From NCBI GenBank assembly GCA_963680875.1, contig OY804582.1:53214646-53278645 (forward strand): a stretch of 64,000 nucleotides of DNA, read 5' to 3'. Below, in pieces: positions 1-10,731 of the stretch. This DNA is from Bathymodiolus brooksi. Lineage: Eukaryota > Mollusca > Bivalvia > Mytilida > Modiolidae. Numbering within the stretch: the first letter of the stretch is position 1; each line of letters opens with the position of its first letter. The notes beneath the pieces were generated by a model. That model was not told the origin of the DNA, searched no databases, and worked only from the letters and a program-made list of their open reading frames with translations. The position numbers and the translations under genes are program-made.

Positions 1-201
1 TGGGTTCGCGCCCGGCTTTGTAACTTACAAAAAGGGTGCACTCGACTCGCAGCCACAAGTGATAAAGTTTAACAGTTGCTTGCTCACGGTTGGTGGTTCT
101 CACCGGGTACTCCGGCTTCTTCCACCACTAAAACTGGTCGCCATGATATAGCTGAAATATTGCTGTAAGTGGCGTTAAAACACCAAAAATCAATCAATCA
201 A
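1..201 (+). repeat. tRNA-derived SINE, family A (left-truncated by window edge)
   Basis: Begins inside the box-B-like segment (gggttcgcgcccgg), continues through the family's body and the conserved 3' module ending in gtggcgttaaaa, then an A-rich tail with aatca repeats. Seven other copies occur in this window (8155, 9458, 9674, 12236, 31235, 35003, 53443). The tRNA head seen in full copies has a box A-like tggctcagtgagttagg. Possibly a member of a mollusc V-SINE/RUDI-like family; that name is from memory and unverified. Confidence 0.8.
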
Positions 202-993
202 ATACTACCTTGCAAAATCACCCAAGTTGTTGGTGCGAAGGGAAACATCCTCTCAACTGATCTACCATACCCGAGATAAACGTGACATCAGATAATAAAA
301 TGGTAATAATATCGTGAGTTAATAATTCACCACTTAATGGGATATATAGAATCTAACACCGGCAAAAGTGCAAGACAGGGAAATCTCCGACACCCTCGGG
401 TGTCAGAGATTTCCCTGTCTTGCACTTTTTGCCGGTGTTTGATTTTATTTCTCACTTTTATCAGTAGTTGTGTATTGTTTGACAGCTATGTACTTTAGCA
501 GACGATCATGTAAACAATGTGAGTTATTTCCCCTTCATGTCAATCAAAAAAGTAATTCCGTATTTTTGTGTATTGTGTGAAGGTTATTATGTAATAATAT
601 GGCTGATTGTTAGGATTTGCGTGTTTATAAAAGATTGAAAACTTATATACAGTGAATTGTTTATTTTAAAAAGGAAAAGCATGGATAATTCGGGGGGCAG
701 TTGACATAAACTGTACAGCATGCATTTGCCAGTAAAACGCACATGATTTTTTTGTCTTGCACTAGTGCAAGATAAGAAAATCTCACATCGCTAAAAATAG
801 GAACTGGTCTGTCTCAAAAGTGAGAAATAAATAGTATCTGTTTGTTTCCCTGACTGGTACATGTAGATCTGTCTTAATCTCACTTTATTATTGCAATCTC
901 ACATTCTCTCTACAAGATTCAGGGGACAGAACTCGTCAGTCCTTATTATTCGTTGTATTTATTGTTAATGTTATATTTACATTCTTTATTTAG
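202..993. other. Intron of the formin gene; no coding signal
   Basis: AT-rich sequence upstream of the first recognised formin exon, probably part of the preceding intron. It contains the palindrome at 355-438 and no other structure I can support. Confidence 0.5.
355..438. repeat. Near-perfect palindrome (41-bp arms, 2-nt loop)
   Basis: Arm 355-395 and arm 398-438 are reverse complements apart from about one mismatch and one one-base slip, separated by only 'tc'. The outer ends read ctaacaccggc and gccggtgttt. The motif 'gtgcaagac' also recurs nearby near 769 in altered form. No ORF. Looks like a miniature foldback element inside an intron. Confidence 0.9.
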
Positions 994-3900
994 GGTGGCT
1001 ATGCTGGAAATGCAGTAGGATTTAAAATAAATTCGCTGAATAAACTTATGGACACACGTGCAAATAAACCGCGAATGACTCTGTTGCATTTCATGGTGTC
1101 AGAAGCTGTAAAAGAAAATAAGGATGCTTTATTGTTTGTTGAAGAGATGTCTCCAGATCTCAATGCAGCTACAAGGTATGTCTTGTAAATCTCTATTGAA
1201 ATAATAAGTTATGGATAGTATTTATAATCTATAGTTGATATTATTGTTTCTATAATGTAGAGAAAGAGTAAGTGACGTGCAAGAATCAATGGCCATGTGT
1301 GTGTCCATATCTTATAGTATTATAAGGCTGAATTTACATGGACAATGACGACGTGATATGCTTTGTTGATATACGAAAATAACACCTTGTATTAAATTAA
1401 TACATTGATTTAAAATGAAACCAAAGTGGTGATAGTTTGTTTTATTTAAAAGTGATAGCATGTCACACCGGACACTTGTTGGATCTCACCATTATTATGT
1501 TGACTTGTCTTTTTTGCAGGTCTTCCAAAGAAAATTTAGCATCAGAACTTAAACAGATCTCACAAAGTGTTCATAAACTTCAGAAACAAATAAAAGGAGC
1601 CCCTGACGATGTCAAAAATCAAATGAAAACCTTTGTTCAAGTAAGTTATGTAGCAGTATCTGAATTTTAGTATTTAATAAGTTAATATAGCGTTCTTATT
1701 GGAATATATAAGTTATGTGGTTTTAACGTTTGTGTATTCTTTTTACCAATGGATGATCTCCGCTTTGTGGAGCTCTTTAGTACTGAATGATCTTACTATT
1801 AGTATTGTTACTGACATGTAATTAAAAGCATTGCCATTATTTGAAGGCACAAGACGGATATACCTTAGTAATAAATAAAAATATCATTGACAGCTCTCAT
1901 TTAAAAGAAAAGGAGAATCTTGAAATTTGAGAATATTCTATTTATCTAGGATATAATTCATATTAAGAGGCTTATAAGCCATTAATATGCTATATAAGCC
2001 AATCTAATTACAATTATAGATGCTGACTTAATTACTCTCCCATTTTCTTTGTGTAAGTGTTGGAGATCTAACAGCATCCCATTAGGGACAAGTAACGCCT
2101 TAATCTATCTACATGTATGTTGTGTTGAAATGTTTCATTCCGTCTGCATTCAGATATGTCTACAATGCATGAATTGCTGTGCGTTTTTTTCAGGATGCCG
2201 AAGATGAAATAAAAGCAATGGAAAAGGGAATGAAAACGATTGCCGATTTGTCAAGAAAGTTGGCCAGTCATTACTGTGAAAATGAAACGTCTTTCAAAGT
2301 AGAAGAGTTAATTGAAACTTTGAAAACATTCTGTTGTAAGATTCAACAATGCCAGAAGGTAGTTATTAAATCATATTGATATTTGAACCCAAATCTAATT
2401 AAGAAATAATTCATGGAAGCCATATGTATATGTTGTTTTTACCACAAGTAGGCCTTTATGTCACGAAGTTTTACCCCGAGCGTTAGCGAGGTGTAAAAAG
2501 CTGACATAAAGGCCTACCCGTGGTAAAAACAATATATACATATGGCTTCCATGAATTATTTCGATTCTAATATATAAAAATTGGTAAAATATCGTTATAA
2601 ATTGTCGATGACGTCATAAATTTAATCGGTCATAGATTAATATTATTTTTACCACGGGTTTGGACTCAAAGCGTTTGAAGGACGTCATATTAGAATTGCC
2701 AATACTATCTTTCGTCATCTATACGAAACTGGCAGAATACTTTTCAACAAGGTGTTGATATCTTCGGAGAAACTTTTTGAAAGACAAGATGAGACGATTC
2801 TTTAAAAATCTGTGATGGTTTAGTACTCAGAATACGGTGACGTGACATTAATTGTAAAAAGTCTATTTATCAACTGGAAGCTCGAGCGAAGCATACGAGT
2901 TGTTAAATATAAACTCCATACACGGGAGCGGTTGGAATATTACTATTAGGTTGTGGAAAAGTTATAATGGCTATCTTAAAGTTGTCTTTTTTGTCATAAA
3001 GTGTAGTAGAAAGTTGACCATTGGTGTCAAATTTAAAGTAAATGTCCAGAAATGAGGCAGAGGAAGCGGTTTCTGTTGCTTCCTTTTTCTCAAGTTCTTT
3101 GGGATATATTAATGTAATCCAGTTAGTAAACTTTGGATTATTAATTGACATCAGTAATATACCTGAAAGTATGTATAAACTCTGCCTCATAGGAGTATAT
3201 ATAAGGAAAAGATCGACAAGGACAGGGGCACTGGTTGTCCATACCCGGTTTTATGTGGGGCTCACTATCGTATTACTCAATTTTTAGTTTTCTGTATACT
3301 GTTGTTTGTTCTTCAAACCTTTCATAGAACATAACATTAAATTGTACTATAGTAGCTGTGTCCCTTTATTTATAATTTTAAAAAAAATTCTTAACATTTT
3401 GAGTCTAAGTCTTGGAACATGGAATAATATGAGCAAACTTGACACAAACATCTTTATGTAAAAACTCTTAATAGATAGATAGCCCTCCCAAGTTTGTAGT
3501 GATAATCTGATACAATTAATACAGACCATTAGAATGTAATTGTGCTACTTTTTCTATCAACTACTCGCCTTCAACAAGATGAGAATTGTGTTAACTGTAT
3601 TTCATATTTTGAAGAGTTTTTTTTTAATCTACTGTTTTATATTTTGTTAGGAAAATGAACAACGATCCCTACAGGAGGAAAAAGCAGAAAGACGCAAAAA
3701 ACAGCAGGCTGAAATGATAGCACTAAGGCAGAATTGTAAATATGTTTTCTTAATTTGATGTGACAATGTGTTTTGAACAGAGGAGTATGAGTTTCTTATA
3801 CTTTACAATAGCCATATGTGGACCTTTACTACTTGACTGGATCGTATGGTAGTTGGATTTACAACTACCTATGCAATCAGTGCCTATCACCACTAATGTT

Positions 3901-5238
3901 GTGAGTTTGAATCCCGCTCAGGCGAGTTGTACTTGATACAACATTATGTGATAAAATGACAGGTCGGTGGTTTTCTCCTGGTACTCTGGTTTCCTCCACC
4001 AATAAAACTGACCGCCACGATATAACTGAAATATTGTTGAAAATGGCATTGAACACCATAACTCTAACCCTACTTCACTGGTAACTCAAGATTATGTTGT
4101 GGAACCAATGTGTTTATTTTATCCTCCTTGGCGATTGTCGTTTAGACTATATTGTCTACATATTTCTTTGCCATCTATCTACAGTAGTAGAATGTTAGAC
4201 CTACATTTTATGAATTTTATTGAGTTCTTAAACATGTTTGCATTTAAAAACATTGCTGCATAACATTACATATACAATAAACTTCATAAAGCACAGGAGT
4301 TTGTTGTTAATATAAATCAGAACTTATTGCTCAAATTTATAATTATTTCTGACTATCTTCCAACTAACTGCATTTTATTTACATTATAAACTTTATATTA
4401 ATTAAGCACATCCATGCTCACTCGATCCATGAACCAAACGTTTTATAAGCAGAATGAATGAGGACATTTTGAAACTTCTGGAAAAAAAAAATAACAATAA
4501 CATTTGTATATTTCTAACATCCCACAAGTACCAATGAACATTGTGTCAGTCGTGGCCGTGATCGTATGGTAGTTGAATTTATAACTACCTATGTAATCAG
4601 TGCCTATCACCACTAACGTTGTGAGTTCGAATCCGGCTCAGGCGAGATATACTCGATACAACATTATGTGATAGTTTGTCAGTGACTTGCAAAAGGTCTG
4701 TGGTTTTCTCCGGGTACTCCGGTTTACTTCATCATTAAAACTGACTGCCACGATATAACTGAAATATTGTTGAAAGTGGCGTTAAACACTATAAACCCAA
4801 TGAACATTTTGTTTCACAACTATGTTTTTGTTATTTCGTCAAAGTCAGAATTGCATATTATTAATAAAAATATCCCATTTTCTGTTTATAAACTGATTAC
4901 ATTCTAACAAATTTGTTAATTAGATGTTTAGTTGGCTATTATGATATTATTTGACGGTCAGTGCTACAGTCATAAAAAAACCGCAGAGTTGATGTTTGCT
5001 AAGAATAATCAATATTTTCATTTTTTCAGCCAAACACGTACCTCTACCACAGGATGATGATGGTTGTATCATAGATCGATTATTAGGTGATATACGTAAA
5101 GGGTACAGCTTACGTAAAACATCTCCTCATAAACAAAGGAACAATCAACCCAAAGAAAAGTCACCAGCGGCAAGAATAAGAATAAAAACATCTCTGAACT
5201 TTATAGCGGAAAAAGCCGACCCTGTTTCACAAGCTTAG
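994..5238 (+). CDS. INF2/FHDC1-type inverted formin, 3' portion (five exons)
   Basis: Formins nucleate and elongate actin filaments through the FH2 domain. Exons read from the sequence: 994-1175, 1520-1640, 2194-2358, 3651-3735, 5030-5238. All are bounded by AG/GT and their phases join without a break (2,0,0,1). Exon 1 encodes FH2 sequence beginning [11 protein letters not shown] with [10 protein letters not shown]. Exons 2-3 are the helical FH2 C-terminus ending in a CxNExxFKVEEL-like helix. Exon 4 is a charged Lys/Arg/Gln linker (ERRKKQQAE). The last exon holds [20 protein letters not shown], which resembles the INF2 WH2/DAD-like motif, then a short basic tail and TAG at 5236. AATAAA signals follow at ~5260 and further on. 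The FH2 start and any N-terminal domains lie left of the window. INF2 versus FHDC1 is not settled: exon 1 looks closer to FHDC1, the tail to INF2. Confidence 0.85.
2403..2562. repeat. Foldback (palindromic MITE-like) element in formin intron 3
   Basis: Arms of ~61 bp (2403-2463 and 2502-2562) are reverse complements with about four mismatches. The centre around 2470-2495 (ccccgagcgttagcgaggtg) is itself partly self-complementary. No coding potential. Outer ends read gaaataattcatgg and ccatgaattatttc. Confidence 0.88.
2903..3190 (-). pseudogene. Degenerate reverse-transcriptase-associated fragment
   Basis: The open minus-strand frame contains a block ([10 protein letters not shown], then [38 protein letters not shown]) that resembles the conserved segment downstream of the RT core in an abundant group of invertebrate retroelements, where the usual form is ...TSASYLDL..LST.LYDKRDDF...SNIPSSPAYGV. 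The family (Penelope-like or another) is recalled, not verified. It is only ~95 codons, lacks the RT catalytic part, and sits antisense in an intron of the formin, so it is a dead remnant. Confidence 0.55.
3836..4068 (+). repeat. tRNA-derived SINE, family B
   Basis: Head ggatcgtatggtagttgga (box A-like) and gagtttgaatcccgctc (box B), then the body shared by family B and the conserved 3' module with accgccacgatataactgaa. Located in formin intron 4. Confidence 0.8.
4546..4800 (+). repeat. tRNA-derived SINE, family B (best-preserved head)
   Basis: Contains a canonical box B (gagttcgaatccggctc) and a box A-like gatcgtatggtagttg, followed by tgatacaacattatgtgata-type body sequence and the 3' module ending gtggcgttaaacac. 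Same orientation as the copy at 3836, 0.7 kb away, in formin intron 4. Confidence 0.85.
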
Positions 5239-6966
5239 GATGTACTAATGCTATATCTCAATAAAAATTACTTCTGGACTGATAGTAAATACACTGCTTG
5301 TGGTACAATGGTACACCATATTGACCACATTTAACAGGATATTGCTAAGGATTCTGGGTAAAACACATTCCTACATGTAGATACGAAAACAATGCTCAGT
5401 TAACATTCCTATTTGTCTTGACATCTACCATCATCAATCATTTTTTCTAAATGTTACATGTAATTTTTTTTCAATTAAAATTATATTATTGATAATAAAT
5501 TGTATAATAAACTGTGTCATATATTTAAATGTTCAGATAAATAAATAATCTCTATTTTCAAGTACATATGTATATTTTTGCAGCGATAATAATTAAATTA
5601 TGAAGTAATAACAATTACAATTCATTAGGATACTTTTTATACAACATAATTATGCCGGTGATTGCCTGTTTGTATTAATAAAATATATTTTGAGATAAAT
5701 CGTTTAGTATACATTTATTGTAATTCAATGACTTTATATTACAAAGATTAATAAGCATTTTCCTGCAGAACTTTCTGTTAGCCTATATAAATTGCATGAG
5801 TGAGTGATCCTTGTTAAAGTCAAATGAACAACTTGTCAGCCATATCATGGCAAGAACAAGTTACATTCAAGGAGATGTTGGCGACATCCACTTTGTACTA
5901 GACTTTATTTTCATAAAGGCTTTGTTGGATTTTTATAACTCGCTGAAACAAACTGTGCTCGGGTAGACATATAGCTCTACTCAGACACATTATCTTGAAT
6001 CTGATCAAAGTAGTATTTGCTCTTAATCCTTAATGGTGGGCGTTTATATGGAACCTTTGCTACTGCTGAGTAATTATAATTAAAGCAAGTAATTACCGGT
6101 ATATACAGCCATTAGAGAAAACCAAAAGGGCAATCATGAATGAACAACCCAGAGACACAAGCAACACTGGTCACAAGACACATACAGATATAACATTGAC
6201 AAATACCATTGTTCTTGGTTGATGTTTAACCATTGCAATACAGAGAGTTGCACTCAACCCAAAATAATGTTCAGGGTTAAAACATAATACAAAAATTGAA
6301 TTCGGCAGGTATATAATTTCCTCTGAATTCAAATTATTTATCATGTTGATATCTGTCACTCAATCAGCCAGTAAACTGAAGAAAATAGCTGAGGTAAGTA
6401 TACATTCATTCTTTACTGTTTCTAAATTATATTTTGAAGTCCTATTAGGATTTGAAATTGTAAGATTGGCTGAGCTATTGCTGAACTGCAATAACTGAGG
6501 GGAATGTATGAATGTTGTTACATGGTTAAAAGTTTGGTTAACTGATCAGCCAATAGGTATTGAAAAAGGGAAAAGGTGACAGTCAAGACACAGTAAAACA
6601 ATTACTTACTGTACCAACGTCTACAGTTACACAAGTAATCATAATACAGGAAAGAAGACATTAAAACCATATAGCTCAGGATGTGACAGTAAATTAAAAA
6701 AAAATACGAACAGAGTCCAGATAGGACTTGCGAGGTATCAAAATAAACTTTGTACCAGAGATAATGAGGTTGGACAGTACCACATTTCAAAATTTATAGA
6801 GTAACTAACATAAAGGACGGGTGCCACTAGTGATGCAGGAAATTATAACCCTTCCGGAACATCTGAGTTCAATCTCTGTTTTTTTTAATGTGGGATTCGT
6901 GTATCTCAATCTTTATAGCCTTCTGTGCAGTGTTTTGTAAATCATTATTTGTTCTTTTTCGTTTTG
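5239..6966. other. Formin 3' flank and unassigned AT-rich DNA
   Basis: The first few hundred bases hold several AATAAA-type signals, consistent with the formin 3' UTR. The rest shows only short random frames and no recognisable repeat or gene. Confidence 0.5.
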
Positions 6967-7116
6967 CCATTGCATCACAGGCGCTTGTGTAGAGTCAAAA
7001 ATATGCTCGCTATGTACCTAAAATTTTAGGTACATAGCGAGCATATTTTTGACTACACATTTTAGGTACATAGCGAGCATATTTTTGACTCTACACAAGC
7101 GCCTGTGATTGCATTG
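6967..7116. repeat. Palindromic element with a third internal arm
   Basis: Left arm (6967-7022) and right arm (7061-7116) are reverse complements; the outer sequence is tgcaatcacaggcgcttgtg. Between them is an extra copy (7023-7058) of the inner arm segment ttttaggtacatagcgagca, so this ~30-bp block occurs three times. No ORF. Confidence 0.88.
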
Positions 7117-7403
7117 TATGTTTTTTGTCAATTTACGACTTCTGAATCTTCAAACTTTCTTAATTGAATAAATTATAAATATATTAATGATCACAAGACA
7201 ATGTAAAGTGAATCACAATACAGATAGAAAAGCTACTGTACATGTGTAAACACTCAAATTCAGGATTAAACAAATAAAATTAATAATTATCTAAGATAAA
7301 AGCATCAATTTGATAAATTAAAAACAAAAAAGAAGCTAAAATAATTACTGAAGTACAAGTTCTGAACATGCATTCCGGATTCCTTAAATTGGTTTCCGGG
7401 TTC
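7117..7403. other. AT-rich spacer, nothing recognised
   Basis: No frame, repeat or signal beyond base composition. Confidence 0.4.
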
Positions 7404-7628
7404 ATATCCATACTACCTATGTAATATCAGTGCCTATCGCCACTAACGTGAGTTCTAATCCACCTCAGCTGAGGTGTACTTGATACAACATTATGTGATA
7501 AAGTTTGTCAGTGACTTCCGACAGGTCGGTGGCTTTCTCCAGGTACTCTGGTTTCCTCCACCAATAAAACTGACCGCCACGATATAACTGAAATGTTGTT
7601 GAAAGTGGCATTAAACACCATAAATCCT
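7404..7628 (+). repeat. tRNA-derived SINE, family B (eroded head)
   Basis: Matches the family B body (tgatacaacattatgtgata, gacttccgacaggtcggtgg) and 3' module (accgccacgatataactgaa). The head is degraded: box B reads gagttctaatccacctc. Confidence 0.78.
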
Positions 7629-7817
7629 AAAACCACTCATATCCCTCGATCCTGACTCCTAACCATTTGATCTCATATGCAATAATTAATCACTTTTTTT
7701 GTGAATTCCAGTTCCCGATTTATTTCTCCGATTGATCCCCGAGACCGGATTCAATATTTTTCAGAAAATAGTAGCGAAAACAATAATAATTTAAAGAGTT
7801 GTGAGGTTAGGGAGGTT

Positions 7818-8069
7818 ATGGTGTTTAACAACACTTTCAACAATATTTCAGTTATATCGCGGCGGTCATTTTTATTGGTGGAAGAAACCAGAGTACCCAG
7901 AAAAAACCACCGACCTGCCGCAAGTCACTTACAAACTTTATCACATAATGTTGTATAGAGTACACCTCGCCATGAGCGAGATTCGAACTCTCAAATTTAG
8001 TGGTGATAGGCACTGATTGCACAGGTAGTTGTAAATCCACCTGCCATACGATCACAACCACGACAGCCC
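7818..8069 (-). repeat. tRNA-derived SINE, family B
   Basis: Reverse-oriented copy. On the plus strand it opens with the inverted 3' module (caacactttcaacaatattt) and ends with the inverted head (cataccatacgatcac-like, cacgacagcccc). Inverted relative to the copy at 7404, so the pair could fold in RNA. Confidence 0.8.
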
Positions 8070-8154
8070 CTTAATAATTTAAGTAAAACATCACACCTTA
8101 AATAGTTAAGACATATACATGTATATAAGCTATTTGTTGAATTTCTTTAAATTA

Positions 8155-8421
8155 GGGCCTGGGTGGCTCAATGAGTTAGGTAGTTGGATTACCTAACAAC
8201 TCATACAAGCCTATCACCAATACGGCGTGGGTTCGCGCCCGGTTTTGTGAATTACAAAAAAGGGTGCACTCGACTCGTAGCCGCAAGTGATAAAGTTTAC
8301 CAGTTGCTTGCCCATGGTCGGTGGTTCTCTCTGGGTACTCCTGCTTCTTCCACCACTAAATCTGGTCGCCATGATATAGCTGAAATATTGCTGAAAGTGG
8401 CGTTAAACACAATAAATCAAA
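8155..8421 (+). repeat. tRNA-derived SINE, family A, full length
   Basis: Starts gggcctgggtggctcaatga (box A-like), has ggcgtgggttcgcgcccgg (box B-like), then the family body and the 3' module with gaaatattgctgaaagtggc and tail aataaatcaaatc. Confidence 0.85.
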
Positions 8422-8918
8422 TCTTTGAACTAAAGAATTTTCAAGCTATTTATCATATTCAGTGGTTTATCAATTGTCTGTGTTCTCCAGACTTCATGTG
8501 GGTGTCATGAATAGAACAATAGATGCTGTCTCTATTGAAACACCTGGTCTCTCGTCTGTCAGTCGGGTAGTGGAAGTTCGTCTTGTCTTCTTTTTCTTTT
8601 TCTTTTTATTTTGTTTTGTTTATTGTCGTTCTATTTGTTGATGTTCTTTTTCACTTGTATTGATTTGTCTATACGGATTTAACGCCACTTTCAACAATAC
8701 ATTGACATTTTACGTTAATCTTACATTCAAACATAAATAATCTAGTAAGATCATATAATTCTTATAGCAGACATCAAAAACATAAAGCTAACATTAAATT
8801 GCATAAATACTGTATAAATACAATAAGGCATTGTTTAAGAGAATTATTTCGATTCTAACAGGGCATTCACGGTAATTTTATGCATTCAAGCGTACCTAGA
8901 CAGTGGTTATTTTTGGGC

Positions 8919-9024
8919 GCTGTTCCAATTACCCCCCGCTATTATTTACAAGAATATATAACGCTACAGAAGCTGTTCCAATTACCTCCTGCTATTATTT
9001 ACAAGAATATATAACGCTACAGAA
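8919..9024 (+). repeat. 53-bp tandem duplication (two units)
   Basis: Units 8919-8971 and 8972-9024 differ at only one or two positions in the 'ttaccccccgct / ttacctcctgct' segment. No coding content. Confidence 0.9.
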
Positions 9025-9457
9025 ACGTTATAAAAATTGATAACGATCAAAAATTAGTTTCATCTGATTTTTTATTGTATATATATTTTTTTTTTATTCT
9101 TTTAATTTAACATACATAAAGTACAAATATTCAAAATACGATGTCGATTAGATATGCCTTCTGCGCATGTGCTAGGATGTTCTGTGCTATTTAGAGCCCT
9201 CTATTGTTTTCAAAGCGAAAGTAGCACGCCATGTTAGAATATTAAATTGATCTTTATGCAGCTTCATTTATACAATTAGTTACATAACATGACTCAGGTT
9301 TTATGTATCACAGTTGTAAATTGTAAACAAAGCTGACACTAAACAACTGTACAGCATGTACGTGTAATTAAATTTCAAAGCACAAATATAATTTGAAGAA
9401 AAATATTACAAATATTTAAGAGCTTATTTGAGATCATAGGTATCTCTACCTTCTTTT

Positions 9458-9617
9458 GGGGTGCACTCGACTCGCAGCCGCAAGTGATCATAGCTTACCA
9501 GTTGCTTGCTCATTCTCTCCGGGTACTCCGGCTTCTTCCACCACTAAAACTGGTCGCCATGTTATAGCTGAAATATTGTTGAAAGTGGCGTTAAACATAA
9601 TAAACCAATCAATCAAT
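9458..9617 (+). repeat. tRNA-derived SINE, family A, 5'-truncated
   Basis: Begins at the body (gggtgcactcgactcgcagc) without the tRNA head, carries a small internal deletion near the 'cttgctcattctctcc' segment, and ends in the aatcaatcaatc tail. Truncation at the 5' end is typical of LINE-mobilised insertions. Confidence 0.82.
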
Positions 9618-9673
9618 CTACCTTGTTTTGTTTTTTTAGTGTTTTATCTTTGAGTTTGTACTATTACGTTTCT

Positions 9674-9955
9674 GGGGGCCCGGGTGGCTCAGTGAGTTAG
9701 GTAGTTGGATTATCTAACAACTCCTACAAGCCTATCACCAATACGGCGTGGGTTCGCGCCCGGCTTTGTGAATTACAAAAAAGGGTTCACTCGACTCGCA
9801 GCCGCAAATGATAAAGATTACCAGTTGCTTGCCCATGGTCGGTGGTTCTCTCCGGGTACTCCGGCTTCTTCCACCACTAAAACTGGTCGCCATGATATAG
9901 CTGAAATATTGCTGAAAGTGGCGTTAAAACACCAAATATCAAAAAATCAAATCAT
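9674..9955 (+). repeat. tRNA-derived SINE, family A, full length
   Basis: Head ggggcccgggtggctcagtg and ggcgtgggttcgcgcccggc, then body, 3' module and a caaatatcaaaaaatcaaat tail. It ends about 100 bp left of the nested transposon. Confidence 0.86.
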
Positions 9956-10227
9956 TACATTTCTCTTTGTGTTTGTATTGTTGATTTTGTATATATTTGT
10001 GTTTATTTTTTCGATTGTTTTGTAGTGTTACTATATCCTGATCGTTCTTTTAAAGGGATATTGTCTACCAGCTGCGTAATTTTTTCATACCCAAAATTAT
10101 TGTCGATTTCCGTACTGACCTTCATAAAATGAAGATTAACACCGAGTTATGTTGCAAAAGATACGATTTTTTGACAAAAAAGACCCAAAACTATCGCTAT
10201 CAGAATTATTGTTCGGATGACAATATT

Positions 10228-10731
10228 CACGGCTGGTAATCGGCACAAGCAGAACAGTTGGTTCTGCAAAGAAATTCGTGAGGATAACTTCCGGTTTTGG
10301 TGGAGGAGAGTTCACGAAGACGCTTCACAAGGTATGTACATGTCAAAAATTGAAATTTTCTTTTTTACTGCTCGAATATTGCAAAATCAGAGAATGCTAT
10401 GCTGTGGCGAGTGCTTTCACGATTAGAAACATGCATAGTTTATTCTTGTATATGAAGTGTAACTCTCGCAAAATCAATCGTCCCACGAAAAACATGACGA
10501 AAATTGTGACACTCTTACATTTCTAAGTTGTTCTTGACAAAGATGCAAGTTAAATTTTCAATATTTTTTCATCGTGGGAGTCTAAATGTAATCGGGGATA
10601 AATTCCGATTCGTCAGAAGTAAATTGAAGTCTAGATAAATCTACAAACTGTCAATTTTCTCGTTTTCCTGCTTGAGGAGATCGGTTCTGATAGAGCACAT
10701 TGCGAATGCATGAGGAGATTTGCTAGTTTTG
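10228..10731 (+). repeat. Left terminal inverted repeat of the 16-kb insert
   Basis: Matches the reverse complement of 25969-26474. Differences include a 3-bp indel near the tip (taatcggc versus taatgatcggc) and scattered substitutions. From ~10217 to 10331 an open frame (FCKEIREDNFRFWWRRVHED) ends at a consensus donor (caaggtatgt), so this may be a remnant first exon. The function of that frame is not recognised. Confidence 0.8.

Noticed and set aside
8155..8260. tRNA genes at the SINE heads
   Set aside because: Box A/B-like sequences are present, but the acceptor stem and flanks do not form a complete tRNA and the SINE body follows directly.
8184..10025. ORFs of ~100 codons with repeated 'PIRRGFAPGFVNYKKG' peptides
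   Set aside because: They are SINE family A sequence read as protein; the tRNA head and tail explain it.
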